This document shows, one piece after another, positions 8,404 through 18,200 of a stretch of DNA of 64,000 nt. Position 1 is the first letter of the stretch, and each line of letters starts with the position of its first letter. Origin of the DNA: Ampullaceana balthica (Eukaryota; Mollusca; Gastropoda; Lymnaeidae). A model generated the notes under the pieces. It saw only the letters and a program-made list of their open reading frames with translations, searched no databases and was not told the origin of the DNA. The stretch covers positions 584,001-648,000 of the forward strand of contig CALYLW010000212.1 of NCBI GenBank assembly GCA_944989445.1. The letters are read 5' to 3'. Position numbers and translations under genes: made by a program.

Positions 8404-11106
8404 GTTATATATATATATATATATATTTTAGGGCTGGTACTAATTAAATAATTTTTTTCTATTAATGGGGAACAAATTCATTGAAATAGTCAGTTGTATC
8501 GCTTAATGATTAAAAATGGAAGATATAAAATAAAAGAAAATTATAAAAATCAATGGTTAAGCTTAACCAAACCAAAAAAAGGGCGATTTGAATCATATTG
8601 CTGTTCTCTTTAGTTAAACTTTCTATTTAGGCATTTCAATAAAACGTGTAATATAAAAAAAATTGTGTGTGACCAAATCACAAAAAGAAAAAAAGAAAAA
8701 AAAAGTTCATTTAATAATGTGTAAAAACTGCAAAAATGAACATTACAGACTGCCCGGCGCCCTACTATGACACAGAATGCATTAAAGAGTGCCCAGACAC
8801 CTGCCTGAACAAATGGTGCAACTTTGAAGGCACGTGCTTTGAGTGTGCAGACAACATCACGAGCTGGAACTGCACGAATGGTGAGCAAATAGATGAAACT
8901 ACTTACTAAATATGTATGTGACATTCATTTTTTAAGAGGTGAGCTAACAAGCTCTAATGACCCAGGTTTCAAAACTTCTTACACAATATTCAAACAGAAC
9001 ATTCAATCTTCGAAATTATTATAGAAGAATATAACATAAAGATGTACTAAAATAATGTAAAAATTTCTCAAATGTAGAAATGTTATAGAAATTAAAATTA
9101 AAAATATGCTTTCGAATTGTTGAGATATGTCTCAGTTCCCGTGTTTATAATGTGGATGTGCAGAGGGTAATCTTTATGTTTAAACGTATGTAATTTTAAA
9201 TGATGCTCTACCATTGGAAGAAACGACAAAGTGATTCTGGGTGATGGCAGTACACTGTTCTGTGTTTAGCAGGTACATACGCTCAAACGATTTCTAGATG
9301 TCCTTTTCTTTAAAGTAAAGTTTAGGTTTTTAATGGGTTTTTTAATGTCAAAATGCATACTAGTTTCAAAATGTCACTAAATATAAACAAAGAAATGACT
9401 TATAAAATTTAATTTCTTACAAAGATAAGTTTAAATTGAATGTAAAATTTCTACTAATGTCCCATTTTAATTTTGTCAAACTTTGTTTTAAATACCTTGA
9501 TTACGTTAAGTTTAATTTTTGCTTGATCTGCATTTTTCTTTGTGGAATTTTTTTAACAAATTAGATCTTGATTAAAAGGTCCTATTTTGCAGAAGGTATT
9601 GTGTTTGTAGTCACTTCTCAAAAATTAACATTCACTTATAACCGTTCACCTCACTTATCTGAAAAGTGTGTACGTTTAAAGACATGCCATTCCTTTTCGT
9701 TTTCTTCTTTTTTTTGATAATGCTAAGGACTCACGACTAATGTTTTGATAATTCTTGCTAATATTTACTTACATATAAAAGAGATAGATCTGGCCATCTT
9801 ACAAAGAATTTTATGTGTTAATTGATCGGAAAAGTTTTGACTTAAGATTTGGAATCAGGAGTTTATCCAGCCATGAGATTGTTAGTAGTTAATAAACTTT
9901 TATGCATGGATTCAACTTGCTTAGAGATTTGGGTACGCGGAAGATAGCTGGCTGTAGATAGTTTAATTGTATTCCATGTATCCATCCCATTCTAAAATAA
10001 TTTATATTAACAGCAGTCACTTGAAGTAGCAACACATTAAAAAGTTCAAACACATCATTTTTGTTTTTGTTTCTTTCATTACAGTTATTTATGTCTTTGT
10101 CTCACTACAGAATCGACAACAACAAAAACAGATGACTCTACCATAATCAAACTAAAAGTTTCCGGAGGGAACAACGGATTCCAATTCCGATTCATCTACT
10201 TGGTGTTTCCCATCTTCGTCCTCTTAATGCTGCTCGTCCTCTTTCTCTTCACTAAGAAAAGAACGCGCTTCCTGTCGGTCTCAAAAAAGGTTGTCGTCGA
10301 AGATGAAGGTAACTAAACTATGATTGTTGGTCCAGCTTCAATCTACTACATGGGTTCAATTACTACTTGAAACTAAGAGAATCTATTTTGTCATTCAATT
10401 ACAATTACACTGCAGTTATTGAAATAATTCGTTTAATTAATGAAATTCAAAGAGTTCTAAATAAAAAAAAATATTTAAAAAATAAACAAAATTAATATTA
10501 ACACTTAAACAATACCAAGAAGCACTAAATGACGACAACTATTAAACTAGCCTGTAAATGATTTTACAGCTTACTAATTATTCACAAATTAAGACATTTT
10601 ATAGCGATCAAGCATAATATATCAAAGACGATGTGTATACATTATCTTTGTTCGCCAAGAAATAGATACTTAAAAACAGGCATCAAAAGTAAAAGACGCG
10701 ACAGAATTAACTTTTGATATTTCATCTTATTTTATAAGTGTTTATATACACACACACATACACATACATATATATATCTTTAAGTTTATTTTATTTTTTA
10801 TAAGGAGGAAAGTTATGAAAATGAAGGGATCATAGATAATCAGTTGTGATGCTTGTGTATTTCTTACATAAAAAACACTTTATTCATGAAAATGCATTTC
10901 AACCAGATAAAGGCGTTACAGAAAGAGTCAGCACCATTTCCCTTAGATCGAGGAAATCTTCTTATTCTTCGGAAGACTTTTCCGAATCTTCTCGAGTCAT
11001 CCATACAGACAAGTCTAAAAACGAATTCGATTCCTCCGAACAAATAACAACTGCATACAGTGACGAATCCGTGGTGCGCAGCGATGATTCGGCTGTGTAT
11101 AATTAG
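2831..11106 (+). CDS. Gene 1 (3' part): lectin-domain type I membrane receptor
   Basis: C-terminal half of a single-pass membrane protein; earlier exons lie left of the window. Seven exons with AG/GT borders, all phase 1, join into about 423 residues: 2831-2980, 4143-4340, 7124-7324, 7898-8092, 8749-8880, 10111-10308, 10907-11106. The order is: two fucolectin/F5-8C-like domains, each split over two exons; a cysteine-rich EGF-like module; a Thr-rich stalk with a membrane helix (IYLVFPIFVLLMLLVLFLFT); and a 90-residue Ser-rich tail ending in TAG. The last seven exons of gene 2 match these one for one, so the two are tandem duplicates. Secreted-domain chemistry (paired Cys, N-glycosylation sequons) supports a cell-surface role; ligand unknown. 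No kinase or phosphatase domain follows the membrane segment. The intron after exon B' carries a minisatellite made from the exon end plus its splice donor, so the mature length of this region is uncertain. Confidence 0.85.
3449..3571 (-). mobile_element. LINE 3' untranslated fragment
   Basis: The reverse complement of this segment matches the 3' untranslated region of the LINE at 43070-43200: both contain a CTCAACGGG/GTTGAGGG block, GAAGCGACC, CTCATTTTA and CCAGGAGCGCCAGT in the same order. It is a short 3'-end piece of the same LINE family, in minus orientation. Confidence 0.7.
3572..3965 (+). repeat. Dispersed repeat X, copy 1
   Basis: A GC-rich block starting GATTAGCAAAAGGAACCGCG and ending near GGGGCCAGATAGCTGG. 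It recurs in inverted orientation at 40925-41297. Both copies lie next to sequence of the same LINE family, so X is probably a LINE-associated segment, perhaps from its untranslated region. It has no clear reading frame. Confidence 0.7.
4143..4340 (+). CDS. Gene 1 exon B': second half of lectin-like domain 1
   Basis: Acceptor TTAATCTCTAG; first donor GGCG|GTAGGT at 4341. Encodes TPKNLSLTFNVV, an NCT sequon, a conserved Cys, EEIKLTWDNVAVLC and the closing SMYINGG. The gene 2 paralogue (47926-48123) gives TPSNVSLVFEVV, RTIRLTWMGLGLIC and IKISGG, ending at the same point, which fixes 4340 as the ancestral exon end. The last 13 bases and the donor are the start of the 33-bp repeat, so several alternative downstream ends of this exon are possible. 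Confidence 0.85.
4328..5129 (+). repeat. 33-bp minisatellite, array 1, carrying splice donors
   Basis: Twenty-four full 33-bp copies plus a 10-base partial copy. Each unit starts TACATCAATGGCG, then GTAGGT or GTATGT, then CGAGTACATTCACG with little variation. The first copy overlaps the end of exon B'; its first 13 bases are the exon end and the next 6 are the splice donor. The array has no stop in the exon frame (repeat peptide YINGG[R/M]SSTFT), so every donor is in phase with the next exon at 7124. Frame-open on both strands because 33 is a multiple of three; the other frames are not evidence of genes. The frame closes with TAA at 5132-5134, inside the inserted element. Confidence 0.9.
5130..5687 (+). 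mobile_element. 5'-truncated Penelope-like element (GIY-YIG endonuclease end)
   Basis: The frame starting at 5130 reads CNKIYVGETGRRLGDRFREH and continues through CPVSKHF and HMENRLIKRFGTL to a stop near 5391. This is the C-terminal part of the GIY-YIG endonuclease domain that characterises Penelope-like retroelements; the GIY strand and the whole reverse transcriptase are lost by 5' truncation. The 3' untranslated region contains CTGATGAAGGC...GCCGAAACG and AATAAAGCTC. The insertion splits the 33-bp array: sequence ACATCAATG flanks both sides, but since it belongs to the repeat it cannot be proved to be a target duplication. A short piece of the same 3' end recurs at 37542-37593. Confidence 0.85.
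5586..5618 (+). ncRNA. Hammerhead-ribozyme-like core, probably degenerate
   Basis: Penelope-like elements are known to carry minimal type I hammerhead motifs. Here CTGATGA (5586-5592), a stem II AGGC/GCC closed by ATTA, GAAA (5604-5607), a short stem III (ACG with TGT) and a GTC cleavage triplet (5616-5618) appear in the right order. Bases flanking the core do not pair as stem I, so activity is doubtful. Confidence 0.3.
5688..6755 (+). repeat. 33-bp minisatellite, array 2, carrying splice donors
   Basis: About 31 further copies of the same 33-bp unit followed by a degenerate copy near 6711-6755. Variants include ATCAGTGG, CTCAATGG, GTCAATGG and ATCTATGG starts and TCGTGT for TCGAGT. Copies 2-8 show the same order of GTAGGT/GTATGT and AGTGG variants as copies 18-24 of array 1. 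Copies lie beyond the stop at 5132, so they cannot extend exon B' in a continuous read-through, but their donors remain inside the intron as possible decoys. Confidence 0.9.
6756..7123. other. Gene 1 intron end, nothing recognised
   Basis: AT-rich sequence between the minisatellite and the acceptor TTTTTTACTAAAAG of exon C'. No repeat or coding signal seen. Confidence 0.6.
7124..7324 (+). CDS. Gene 1 exon C': first half of lectin-like domain 2
   Basis: Acceptor CTAAAAG, donor CAG|GTACTG, phase 1-1, 201 bp. It starts GRNFALTGNIV, a diverged version of the fucolectin start seen in gene 2 exon C (GRNVALKQKTSQSS). Conserved motifs are LLSDGKVTPFSC, RSLVYYLEQPRS and IVIYTG. The paralogue at 52233-52433 has the same length and LLTDGRFTPFSC, RSLQYYLENPRS, IVIHTG. 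Confidence 0.85.
7325..7897. other. Gene 1 intron, nothing recognised
   Basis: AT-rich with homopolymer A/T runs; no repeat, RNA or coding signal seen. Confidence 0.6.
7898..8092 (+). CDS. Gene 1 exon D': second half of lectin-like domain 2
   Basis: Acceptor ACTCCTAG, donor GGGG|GTAAGC, phase 1-1, 195 bp. Encodes SFSFQIEYVDN, an NYS sequon, and ends MSLCEIQILGG, matching the usual LCEVEVYG end of F5/8C-type lectin domains. The paralogue at 53929-54123 has the same length and ends MTLCEIEVLGG. Confidence 0.85.
8339..8427. repeat. AT microsatellite
   Basis: Two near-pure (TA)n runs separated by a short TTATATATATGTTA interruption, in the intron between exon D' and the cysteine-rich exon. Confidence 0.9.
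8749..8880 (+). CDS. Gene 1 cysteine-rich EGF-like exon next to the membrane
   Basis: Acceptor CATTACAG, donor AATG|GTGAGC, phase 1-1, 132 bp. Eight cysteines in 44 residues: DCPAPYYDTECIKECPDTCL, then WC, TC, EC and WNC. NIT and NCT sequons are present. The gene 2 paralogue (57836-57967) has the same length and cysteine pattern. The reverse strand is also open here (8610-8924), but that frame has no family support. Confidence 0.85.
8881..10110. other. Gene 1 intron, nothing recognised
   Basis: 1.2 kb of AT-rich sequence without tandem repeats or coding signal; ends in a clear pyrimidine-rich acceptor GTCTCACTACAG. Confidence 0.6.
10111..10308 (+). CDS. Gene 1 stalk and transmembrane exon
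   Basis: Phase 1-1, 198 bp. A Thr-rich stalk (STTTKTDDST) is followed by the helix IYLVFPIFVLLMLLVLFLFT and the stop-transfer charges KKRTR, then KVVVEDE. Positive charges after the helix place the C-terminus in the cytoplasm. Gene 2 exon 58693-58893 shares FRF/YLVFPIFVL-type spacing and the K-VVE-E end. Confidence 0.88.
10309..10906. other. Gene 1 last intron, nothing recognised
   Basis: AT-rich, with a short (AC)n/(AT)n tract near 10746-10775. No coding signal. Confidence 0.6.
10907..11106 (+). CDS. Gene 1 terminal exon: serine-rich cytoplasmic tail
   Basis: Acceptor TTTCAACCAG gives phase 1 and the residue D at the join; TAG at 11104-11106. The tail (DKGVTERVSTISLRSRKSSY and onwards) is rich in Ser, Asp and Glu, with SSYSSEDFSESS, YSDES and a terminal AVYN. 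It has no recognisable enzyme domain. Many Ser residues in acidic context suggest phosphorylation; this is inference. It shows little similarity to the gene 2 tail beyond a Ser/Asp bias. Confidence 0.8.
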
Positions 11107-11925
11107 GAAAAAATTGTTAAAATACCGTTGATATTTTGTGTTATTTAGTTATTAGTTATGTTTTATTTTTCATTGCACTTTTTCGAAAACATTTAAGAGC
11201 AATTATTTTTCTTCGATGGCACCAACGAAATGTAATTATCTTAGATCTTTAAAAAAATCACTCGTAACTCCTGTAAAATGTGAGTAAAACATATTGCTTT
11301 ATTTGTATAATTTTAATAATTTATATCTAAATATCATTGTTTATTTAAACACTTTTATTTTCAAAGAGTTATTAATAATGTCTTAAACTGTACATATTTG
11401 CAAAGTTCAGAACTAGTATAAAACATGATAGCATTACTCATATAGTTGTCCAAGCTTCAGAAGGCGTGTGTGTGTTAATTTAAAAGACAGCTGGCTCCGT
11501 ACAGGGTAAATATTTACGTTTAGCTGTGGATTATATTAGCTGAATGTCTGGGAAATAAATAAAAAAAGAATTTTAATTGTTTTGTTAATTTTCTCAATGT
11601 TCGCTTTCAAAATAGAACATTCAATTTTTTTAAGTAAGTGTATCTTTGAAATATATATATATTTTAAAAAATAATTGAATTAATAAACCTATATACATTT
11701 TCATGACAAACCTAACTAAATTAGGCAAAAATTATTAATACAATGTGGAAAACAATTTCATATTCAATTTAAAGTTTCATTTGCATAAACTCATTAAAAA
11801 CAATAAATTAAAACTATGTGTATTTCATGTGGTCATTTTTCGTAATAACTGTGAATTGGGATATTTACAACGTCTGCTATGTACAGAGGTAACGAAGAAA
11901 CGCATTCTTCTATGTAAAAAGTTAT

Positions 11926-11927
<2 letters not shown>
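11107..11927 (+). other. Gene 1 3' untranslated region and spacer
   Basis: AT-rich sequence after the stop. The first good AATAAA is at 11554-11559, about 450 bp downstream, and is the likely poly(A) signal. Nothing else seen. Confidence 0.5.
11554..11559 (+). terminator. Candidate poly(A) signal of gene 1
   Basis: AATAAA in the context GGGAAATAAATAAAAAAAG. Choice is by position only. Confidence 0.45.

Positions 11928-11997
<70 letters not shown>
11928..11997. repeat. AT microsatellite
   Basis: About 35 uninterrupted TA dinucleotides. Short reading frames across it (YIYIYI) are artefacts. Confidence 0.95.
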
Positions 11998-11999
<2 letters not shown>

Positions 12000-12239
12000 A
12001 AATTCAGTCTGGAAATATGATTTTTGCCAAAACAATGGCCTTGAATTTGTGCAGAAAGCGAAAACATTACGTTACTAATCTCTGTAGTTTTGACAGTAAT
12101 AACATTATCAAAATATTTCTGATAGATATTTGGTAAATTTTAGATGTTTGATATAAATCTTTAAACTATTTATATGTGGGAATAGCCACAAATGACAAAA
12201 CGCACATTTTTGTAAGACGGACGCGCCTTGGACTTATAC

Positions 12240-12812
12240 ATAATGTAGGAGGTCTGGACGTTGTCTCGAGGAGCATGTGATTGTCACAGACCGCACCTCA
12301 GCCTGGATGTAGTCATTGGAAGTGTGGTGCATTGTAACAGACCACACCTCGGCCTGGACGTAGTCATTGGAAGTGTGGTGCATTGTCACAGACCGCACCT
12401 CGGCCTGGACGTAGTCACTTGAATTGTGGTGCATTGTCACAGACCGCACCTCGGCCTGGACGTAGTCATTGGAAGTGTTGTGCACTGTTACAGACCGCAC
12501 CTTGGCCTGAACGTAGTCACTGGAAGTGTGGTGCACTGTCACATACCGCACCTTGGCCTGGACGTAGACACTGGAAGTGTGGTGCACTATAAGACCACAC
12601 ATCGGCCTGGACGTAGTCATTGCAAGTGTGGTGCATTGTCACAGAATGAACCTTAGCCTAGACTTTGTCTAGGGGAATATGTCAATATCAATGAACGCAG
12701 ACCAGCATTGACTTTGTCTACGGGAGTATGCACCTGTCACAGAACGCCACTTGGTCTGGACGTTTTCTCGGGATGTTTGTCTTTGTCACACACCGCACCT
12801 TGGCCTGGGCAT
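12240..12812. repeat. 51-bp minisatellite in the spacer between the genes
   Basis: Units of about 51 bp around GGCCTGGACGTAGTCATTGG and GTGGTGCATTGTCACAGACC. Seven regular copies run from about 12298 to 12655, with diverged copies on both sides; traces continue at 13345-13430 beyond the inserted hAT element. Because 51 is a multiple of three, both strands look open (17-residue repeats) but no gene structure accompanies them. Confidence 0.85.
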
Positions 12813-12821
12813 TATCTAGAG

Positions 12822-13336
12822 CAGTGCTTCTCAAACATTCTCGTACGACGGACCAGCATAAATTTTTGAATTGCTCCAGGGACCCGTGAACTAGTATCAC
12901 TTTACTCGCGTGGTAGTGAAATATTATTTATTTTATTTGTATTATTTTATGTGCTTATTAACAAAAACTTGACTTATTCTATAGCATGGGTGGCCAGACC
13001 TGTAGTAACTGAGATACGTTTTAGAATATTAAAAAAATGTTGAGAGTCGCATTGTGAAAACTATCGATCATTAAACCTGGCTTGTAATCTTCCCAGTAAT
13101 CCTTGATAACATATCATTAATTAACTGTCCGCAAGCCGCAATGTGAACACAGAAAAGCCGCATGCTCCTCGCGAGCAGCGTTTAGGCCACCAGTGTTCTA
13201 TAAGGCTAGCTTTAAAGGTTGCAAATAAGGGATTGTAATTATATTCTTTTGTCTTTCCTTGATAACTTCTGCTGACCGGCAGTGGATGGCCCACGGACCA
13301 GCACAGATCCGCGGACCACCACTTTGAGAAACATTG
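12822..13336. mobile_element. Non-autonomous hAT-type element with 8-bp target duplication
   Basis: Terminal inverted repeats CAGTGCTTCTCAAA and TTTGAGAAACATTG (2 mismatches) bound 515 bp without coding potential. ATCTAGAG occurs directly outside both ends (12814-12821 and 13337-13344). An 8-bp duplication and CAGTG termini are hallmarks of hAT transposons. It inserted into the 51-bp minisatellite, whose sequence resumes after it. Confidence 0.88.
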
Positions 13337-13499
13337 ATCTAGAGCATTATTTCACGTTCACAGAACACTCCTTAGTCTGAACGTTGTCACTGAGAGTGGA
13401 GGAACTGTCAGACAAACCACATTCAGACGCTTGGTGGATCATAGGCTTGGATAAAAATTCAAAGCAGAAAAAAACCCTTAAAAACAGGGTTTACGACAA

Positions 13500-13850
13500 T
13501 AAATCCTTTATATATGAGGCATAACTAAAAGTATTGATTATGTTCAATATAATACGCACCGCGTGACAGACTCCTGTGACATCGAGGGCTGGATTGAATC
13601 TCCAGTGACCCGTGGAGTTCAACAATAGGAGATTGCTGGCTACACATGCTACATAAAGATACATCGAGATAAACCCAAAATTAATTAATTTAATTAAGAT
13701 TCAGTCCATCTATCTGAAATTTGATGCAATGGATTGTTAGGTGATAAAAGTCGAAGTGCAAAATTTAATATCGAAAGGATCATGGGACGTGGGTCATTTT
13801 TTACTTGGTTTTTCCGCGGACGGGACTAAGAGATGACGACAAGGATGTGC
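13500..13850 (-). repeat. Inverted, diverged copy of the TIR unit
   Basis: Reads as the reverse complement of the units at 57 and 48157: AAATCCTTTATATATGAGGC, then a GTATTGATTATGTTCAA block, later GATCCTTTCGATATTAAATT-type sequence and a CCGCGGACGGG block. The far end is truncated near 13850. Confidence 0.65.
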
Positions 13851-14204
13851 AGTTAATATCATTGATTTAAATAAAAAGACAAAACTAAGACAACAACCGC
13901 AATTACGTAAAATATGAGTTTTTAGACATGTAAGTTGAAAACCCAAAACTAGACAATTAATCTCATTTTGTCATTTATTCCTTTGTTCATATCTATCCAA
14001 ATAAGACCAAAGGGATAATATTTGCCAATGACCTCATTAATTAAGGTTTTGGAAATAAACGTAAGTTTAGGAATTTCGAGCAAAAATAATATATTCCATG
14101 TCAAAATTACGTTTTATTATTAATATTATAAGTTTGTATGTTGTCACAAGTTAACTTAAACGTAATACAATCAAATTAGTAAAACAGTACATTTTATTTT
14201 TTTG
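13851..14204. other. Intergenic spacer, nothing recognised
   Basis: AT-rich sequence with no repeat or coding signal that I can identify. Confidence 0.55.
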
Positions 14205-14995
14205 GAAAAACAAAAGTAATCGCAGCGATTGCCAAAACTATCATGGCATATCCTTACTGAGTATTGTGGGAAAGGATATGCCAGAGTGGTCATTGTACGA
14301 CTGCAAATTCTGGAAAAAAATGTCTACCCGGAATCACCATGCGGTTTTCGGGCTGGCTGATTAACAATGGACATTATTTTCTCACTTCGTAAGCAACAAG
14401 AGAAATGTCGGGAGCAATAGAAAGCCCTCTTTGTTGCCTTCATAGATTTAACGAAGGCATTTGACCTGGTCAGCTGCAAGGATATGCTACGTATACTAGA
14501 CAAAATAGGATGCCCGCTTCGGCTTCTCTTCATCGAGTCCGTCCACATCAATATGCGCAGCACAGTTCTCTTCGATGGTGCAACCTCAGAACCATTCACA
14601 GTTTGTAGCGGATTCAAACAAGGCTGCGTACTGGCTCCAACACTCTTTGTTATCTTTTTCTCGATACTATTGTGACATTCTTTCGAGGACTGCTCCGATT
14701 GTGTGAACATGCATACCAGGACGGATGGAAACATATACAACATCAGCCGGCTCCATGCGAAGAGCAAAGTGGAAACTGTATTAATCAGATATTTGCTCTT
14801 TGCGGATAACGCAGCCCTTACCTCACATAGGACTCCAACAGTCGGTCCCTAAATTCTCAGAGGCATGCAAGGATTTTGGTTTACAATTAGCCCCCAAAAA
14901 GACCAACATTATGAGACTGCCTCACAGCAATCTCCATTGAGGGAAACATCTTGGATGTCGTCGAGGATTTAACCTACCTTGGCAGTAACATTTTT
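14205..14995 (+). pseudogene. LINE reverse transcriptase fragment (upstream piece)
   Basis: Broken frames read NRSDCQNYHGISLLSIVGK, VYPESPCGFRAG, FVAFIDLTKAFDLV, SGFKQGCVLAPTLF, a degraded active-site region LLFADNAALT (FADN for FADD), and DLTYLGSNI. These are reverse transcriptase motifs 1-6 of the BovB/RTE-like LINEs common in molluscs. Stops and shifts occur near 14358, 14428, 14672 and 14850. The coding sequence continues at 19828 after a nested insertion. Confidence 0.85.
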
Positions 14996-15002
14996 TTTTA
15001 TC

Positions 15003-15190
15003 CAGTGTCAGTGTAAAAGATAAGATAGGCCTAATACATTTTTGTTTGTACTGTATAATATCTTATCTTATGTATTGCAGATAAGATATCTTATCTTATC
15101 TTATCTTATCTTATCTGTTTACAGACGCTCCTTCTATACAGAAGATAATTGCGTCCTACGCTTATCTATGGTTTGTGTTTAGTCCTGCAT
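15003..15190 (-). mobile_element. CR1-like LINE 3' end, inverted, with GATAA tail
   Basis: Reverse complement of the 3' end seen at 45690-45775: GACTAAACACAAACCATAGA, TAAGCGTAGGACGC, CTTCTGTATAGAAGGAGCGTCTGTAAACAGA and a run of GATAA units. It lies inside the LINE interrupted at 14995. Confidence 0.75.
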
Positions 15191-15201
15191 TTTTATTAGA
15201 G

Positions 15202-18200
15202 ACTAGCAGACCCGTCGTGCGTTGCAACGATCTCTTTAAAAATGAATAAATTGAAAGAAACCAAAGATTGGTATTTTTTAAAAGAATTATGCCATAAACC
15301 TTCGGGGAAGTGAGAAAAAAAAGTCCAAATTTAATAGCAAACTGTTACATAAATTAATAATTAAAAACTTACAAAAGGAAAAACGATATTAAGAGGCCCA
15401 GCCAAAAAATGAGTGATAATTTAATTTTTTTATTGCCATTGTACTCAAGCTAAATTTCTCAATATCGTGTAAAATTGAATGGGGAATTAAATTGTTACCG
15501 TGCAGTAAAAATGACATTTGGGGCCCCCAGCTCCGAGGGAATGGAGATTAGGAGTTCAGTGCCCTATAGTAATATATTATAGCTATATACTGATATAAAA
15601 AACGAAATTTAGGAACCCCTGCGCCCATTCGGTGAAAGATTTCAATTTAAAAAAATGCTGTTCATTTTAATTCAGTTTCCTCATAGATATATTCCTTAAG
15701 ATCGTGAAAAATTAAATGGGGAAAACTATCTCAAACATATACGAAGAAAAGACATTTGGGGCCCCAGGCCCCGAAGGAATGGAAATTTGAATTTCTGTGC
15801 TTTATAGTATTTTAATATCGGCTGCCAAGTTTTTGTATACAAATTTTGGTTAAGGTCCATTCATTTACTCGGTAGCTAACGCATAAACTTATTTTTATAT
15901 ACCTCATATTAGCAAAAAACTACATTATGGGCCCCAGGGCATAATTATCGCAAGAAATAAAGTGCGAAAGACATTTTAATTTGAATAAATTTCAAAATAC
16001 ATACATTTATTTATATGTCTCAATATTGAATGAACGATAAAATATTGAACATTTACTAAAAATGAAATTTTGGGCCCCCTGCCCCAAGGGAATGAAAATT
16101 AGGAGTTCAGTGCCCTATAGTAATAAAATATAAACCCTTAAGTTTTTATATATTAAGATGGGTCAAGATCCATTAATTTTCTCAGTATTTAACGCGAATA
16201 CTAATTTTTATACAGCTAATATAAGGAAAAAAACGACATTTAGGGGCCCCTTTAGTGAAAGGTGTCAATTTCAAAAACCTGTTCATTTAATTCAGTTTCC
16301 TCATAGATATATTCCTCAAGATCGTGAAAAATTGAATGGGGAAAAATATCTTAAACATATACGAAGAAAAGACATTTGGGGCCCCCGGCACCGAATATAT
16401 TGACATTAGAAGTTTAGAAACCTTAATTATGTCAATATGGGCTACTAAATTTTTGTATGCAAATTTTGGTTAAGATGCATTCATTTACTCAGTAGCTAAC
16501 GCAAAAACTAATTTTTATAAAGCTCACATAAGCAAAAAACGACATTAAGGGCCCCAGTGCAAGATATAAAGTTCAAAATACCTGTTCATTTCAATCTGTA
16601 TAATAATGGATACATGTGTCATAAGTTGTCAATATTGTTAATAATTGAATGGTGAATAAAATCTTAAACGTTTAAGAAAAAGAATTTTTTGGGCCCCCAG
16701 CCCCGAAGGAATGACTATTAGGAGTTCAGTTCCCTTTAGTGTTTTAATATTGGCTATCAAATTTTTAAATACAAAGTTTGGTTAAGATCCATCAATTTAC
16801 ACAGTAGGTAGCGCTGAAACTATTTTTTATATAGCTCATATAAGCAAAAAAATGACATTATGGGTCCCCGGCGCCCCATGAGTGATAAATTTAGAAAAAA
16901 AGTTGCCAGTCTCCAAAAGTTTCATGATGATCGGATGAATGGTTTAGTCAGCTATAAAGGACATGCACACAGACATACATTGATTTTTATATATATAGAT
17001 TAACAAAAACGACATTAAGGGCCCCCGGGCCCAATCGGTGCAAAAGAATAACTTTAAAATACCTGTTCATTTCAATCTGGATCATGATAGATATATTAGT
17101 CCATGCTTTTCAAGATCGTGTAAATCATAACGGGAATAAAGTATTTAACGCTTACAAATAAAAAAAAAGGATTTTGGGCCCCCGGCCCCGAAGGAACGGA
17201 CATTAGGAGTTCAATGCCATATGGTACTTTAATATAGGCTATCAAGTTGTTATGTACCAAGTTTGGTCAAGATCCATTAATTTTCCAAGCAGCTAAGCCT
17301 TAAACTAATTTTTATATAGCTCATATAAGAAAAAATTCTCATTATTTAGCCCCCGGCGCCCCATGAGTGTTACATTTTGAAAAAAAGTAGCCAATTTCCA
17401 TCACGTGAGCGTACTCAAAAGTCTCCAAAAGTTTCATGGCGATCGGATGAATGGTTTAGTCAGCTAACGGGAATAACATATTTAACGCTTACAAAAATAA
17501 AGATTTTGGGCCCCCGGCCCCGAAGGAACGGACATTAGGAGTTCAATGCCATATGATACTTTAATATAGACTATCAAGTTGTTATGTACCAAGTTTGGTC
17601 AAGATCCATTCATTTTCCAAGCAGCTAAGCCCTAAACTAATTTTTATATAGCTCATATAAGAAAAAATTCTCATTATGGGCCCCCGGCGCCCCATGAGTG
17701 TTAAATTTTGAAAAAAAGTAGCCTTTTTCCATCCCGGGAGCGTACTCAAAAGTCTCCAAAAGTTTCATGGCGATCGGATGAATGGTTTAGTCAGCTAACG
17801 GGAATAAAGTATTTAACGCTTACCAAAAAAAAGATTTTGGGCCCCCGGCCCCGAAGGAACGGACATTAGGAGTTCAATGCCATATGGTACTTTAATATAG
17901 GCTATCAAGTTGTTATGTACCAAGTTTGGTCAAGATTCATTCATTTTCCAAGCAGCTAAGCCCTAAACTAATTTTTATATAGCTCATATAAGAAAAAATT
18001 CTCATTATGGGCCCCCGGCGCCCCATGAGTGTTAAATTTTGAAAAAAGTAGCCTATTTCCATCCCGGGAGCGTACTCAAAAGTCTCCAAAAGTTTCATGG
18101 CGATCGGATGAATGGTTTAGTCAGCTAACGGGAATAAAGTATTTAACGCTTACAAAAATAAAGATTTTGGGCCCCCGGCCCCGAAGGAACGGACATTAGG

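Noticed and set aside
8610..8924. Minus-strand frame of 104 residues
   Set aside because: It is the antisense of the gene 1 cysteine-rich exon, whose plus-strand cysteine pattern is conserved in gene 2.
11745..12136. YIYIYI-containing frames
   Set aside because: They translate an AT microsatellite; the same applies at 27028, 36972 and 38389.
12234..12656. Frames across the 51-bp repeat (128, 76 and 69 residues)
   Set aside because: 51 is a multiple of three, so frames stay open on both strands; no splice or family support.
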